From contig DIPB01000101.1 of the NCBI GenBank assembly GCA_002426275.1, positions 2,182 through 7,501 of the forward strand: a stretch of DNA of 5,320 nt, read 5' to 3'. Below are positions 4,889 to 5,320 of the stretch, one piece after another; position 1 is the stretch's first letter, and each line of letters begins with the position of its first letter. This DNA is from Firmicutes bacterium UBA5499. GTDB taxonomy: Bacteria; Bacillota; DTU084. The notes beneath the pieces are model-generated. The model had not been told where the DNA came from. It saw only the letters and a program-made list of their open reading frames with translations, and made no database searches. Both the position numbers and the translations under genes were made by a program.

Positions 4889-5320
4889 ATGAGCGAAGAG
4901 CAATATTCCATTCGAAAACTTGAAGTCCCATATGATGTGCAGGAGGTTCGGCAAAGGTATCTGAAACTATATACAGGCTTGATCTACGACGTGCTGGAGG
5001 GGCTGGGACTGTCTGGCAGGGCCATGGAAAGCGGCGTTTATCCGCTGCTGCATACCATGCAAGTGGCGGGTCCCGCTTTCACCGTGCATTGCGTCTCCAC
5101 ACCCAGCAGGGACAGCAAGGTCCACGACATCAGACTTGGCATGCTTAAAAGCATCACCGACGGCTGCATCCAAATTCGCGATACCCAAGGCGACAAGAGC
5201 TGCGGTCAGTTCGGCGAGATCAGCGCCACGGCCGCCGCGGCCGCAGGCTGCGCGGGAGCTGTGATCGACGGCTCCACCCGAGATTCCAATTATTTGATCA
5301 ATATGGGTTTTCCCACCTTT
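4889..5320 (+). CDS. RraA/4-hydroxy-4-methyl-2-oxoglutarate aldolase-family protein, N-terminal part (cut by window edge)
   Basis: There are 144 codons from ATG 4889 to the right edge with no stop; the family is usually 210-240 residues, so about two thirds is present. N-terminal YTGLIYDVLEGLGL (28-41) matches the family start (DxLxxLG). The central part has CGQFGEISATAAAAAGCAGAVIDG followed by STRD (129-132), the signature of this fold: glycine-rich GE, an alanine-rich helix, then DG..RD. In enzymes of the family the Arg-Asp pair (here R131-D132) binds the 2-oxo acid and the divalent metal. It catalyses retro-aldol cleavage to pyruvate or decarboxylation of oxaloacetate. The E. coli RNase E inhibitor RraA lacks the Asp, so an enzyme is more likely than an RNase regulator. 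It follows the SDR gene, suggesting a late step in degrading a sugar acid. The specific substrate is not known, and the C-terminal end is unseen. Confidence 0.82.
   Translation, partial: MSEEQYSIRKLEVPYDVQEVRQRYLKLYTGLIYDVLEGLGLSGRAMESGVYPLLHTMQVAGPAFTVHCVSTPSRDSKVHDIRLGMLKSITDGCIQIRDTQGDKSCGQFGEISATAAAAAGCAGAVIDGSTRDSNYLINMGFPTF

Noticed and set aside
3506..5188. Minus-strand frames under the operon genes
   Set aside because: They lie antisense to well-supported genes and show no motifs or ribosome binding sites.

Overview
The window looks like a Gram-positive-type (Firmicutes/Bacillota, possibly Negativicutes) chromosomal segment. This rests on strong AGGAGG-like ribosome binding sites before every gene, frequent GTG/TTG starts, sigma-A-like promoters, and catabolic genes of moderate GC separated by AT-rich spacers. 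No marker gene here fixes the genus, so the taxonomic call is inference.

Layout. (1) Positions 1-1022 on the minus strand hold the N-terminal 340 codons of an IS1634/IS4-type DDE transposase, cut by the window edge, with its own promoter and RBS at 1030-1087. (2) A short non-coding stretch ends in a strong hairpin terminator (1243-1277). That terminator closes a minus-strand gene (1293-1775) for a small coiled-coil protein with five 21-bp tandem repeats. (3) A 337-bp divergent intergenic region follows (1776-2112). (4) An IclR-family regulator runs on the plus strand (2113-2874) and is closed by its own terminator. (5) A consensus-like promoter (TTGACG-17-TATAAT) with overlapping inverted repeats just downstream drives a plus-strand operon. 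Its genes are a GH113-like cytoplasmic glycosidase, a short-chain dehydrogenase/reductase, and an RraA/HMG-aldolase-family protein that runs off the right edge.

How the genes work together (inference). The IclR-type protein probably senses a small catabolite and controls the neighbouring operon through the inverted repeats at 2985-3014. The operon would take up or receive a small glycoside or oligosaccharide, cleave it in the cytoplasm (GH113-like), oxidise or reduce the released sugar or polyol (SDR), and process a downstream 2-oxo acid (RraA-like lyase or decarboxylase). The substrate cannot be read from the sequence. The most notable features are this gene combination, the triple half-site operator architecture, and the internally repeated coiled-coil gene.
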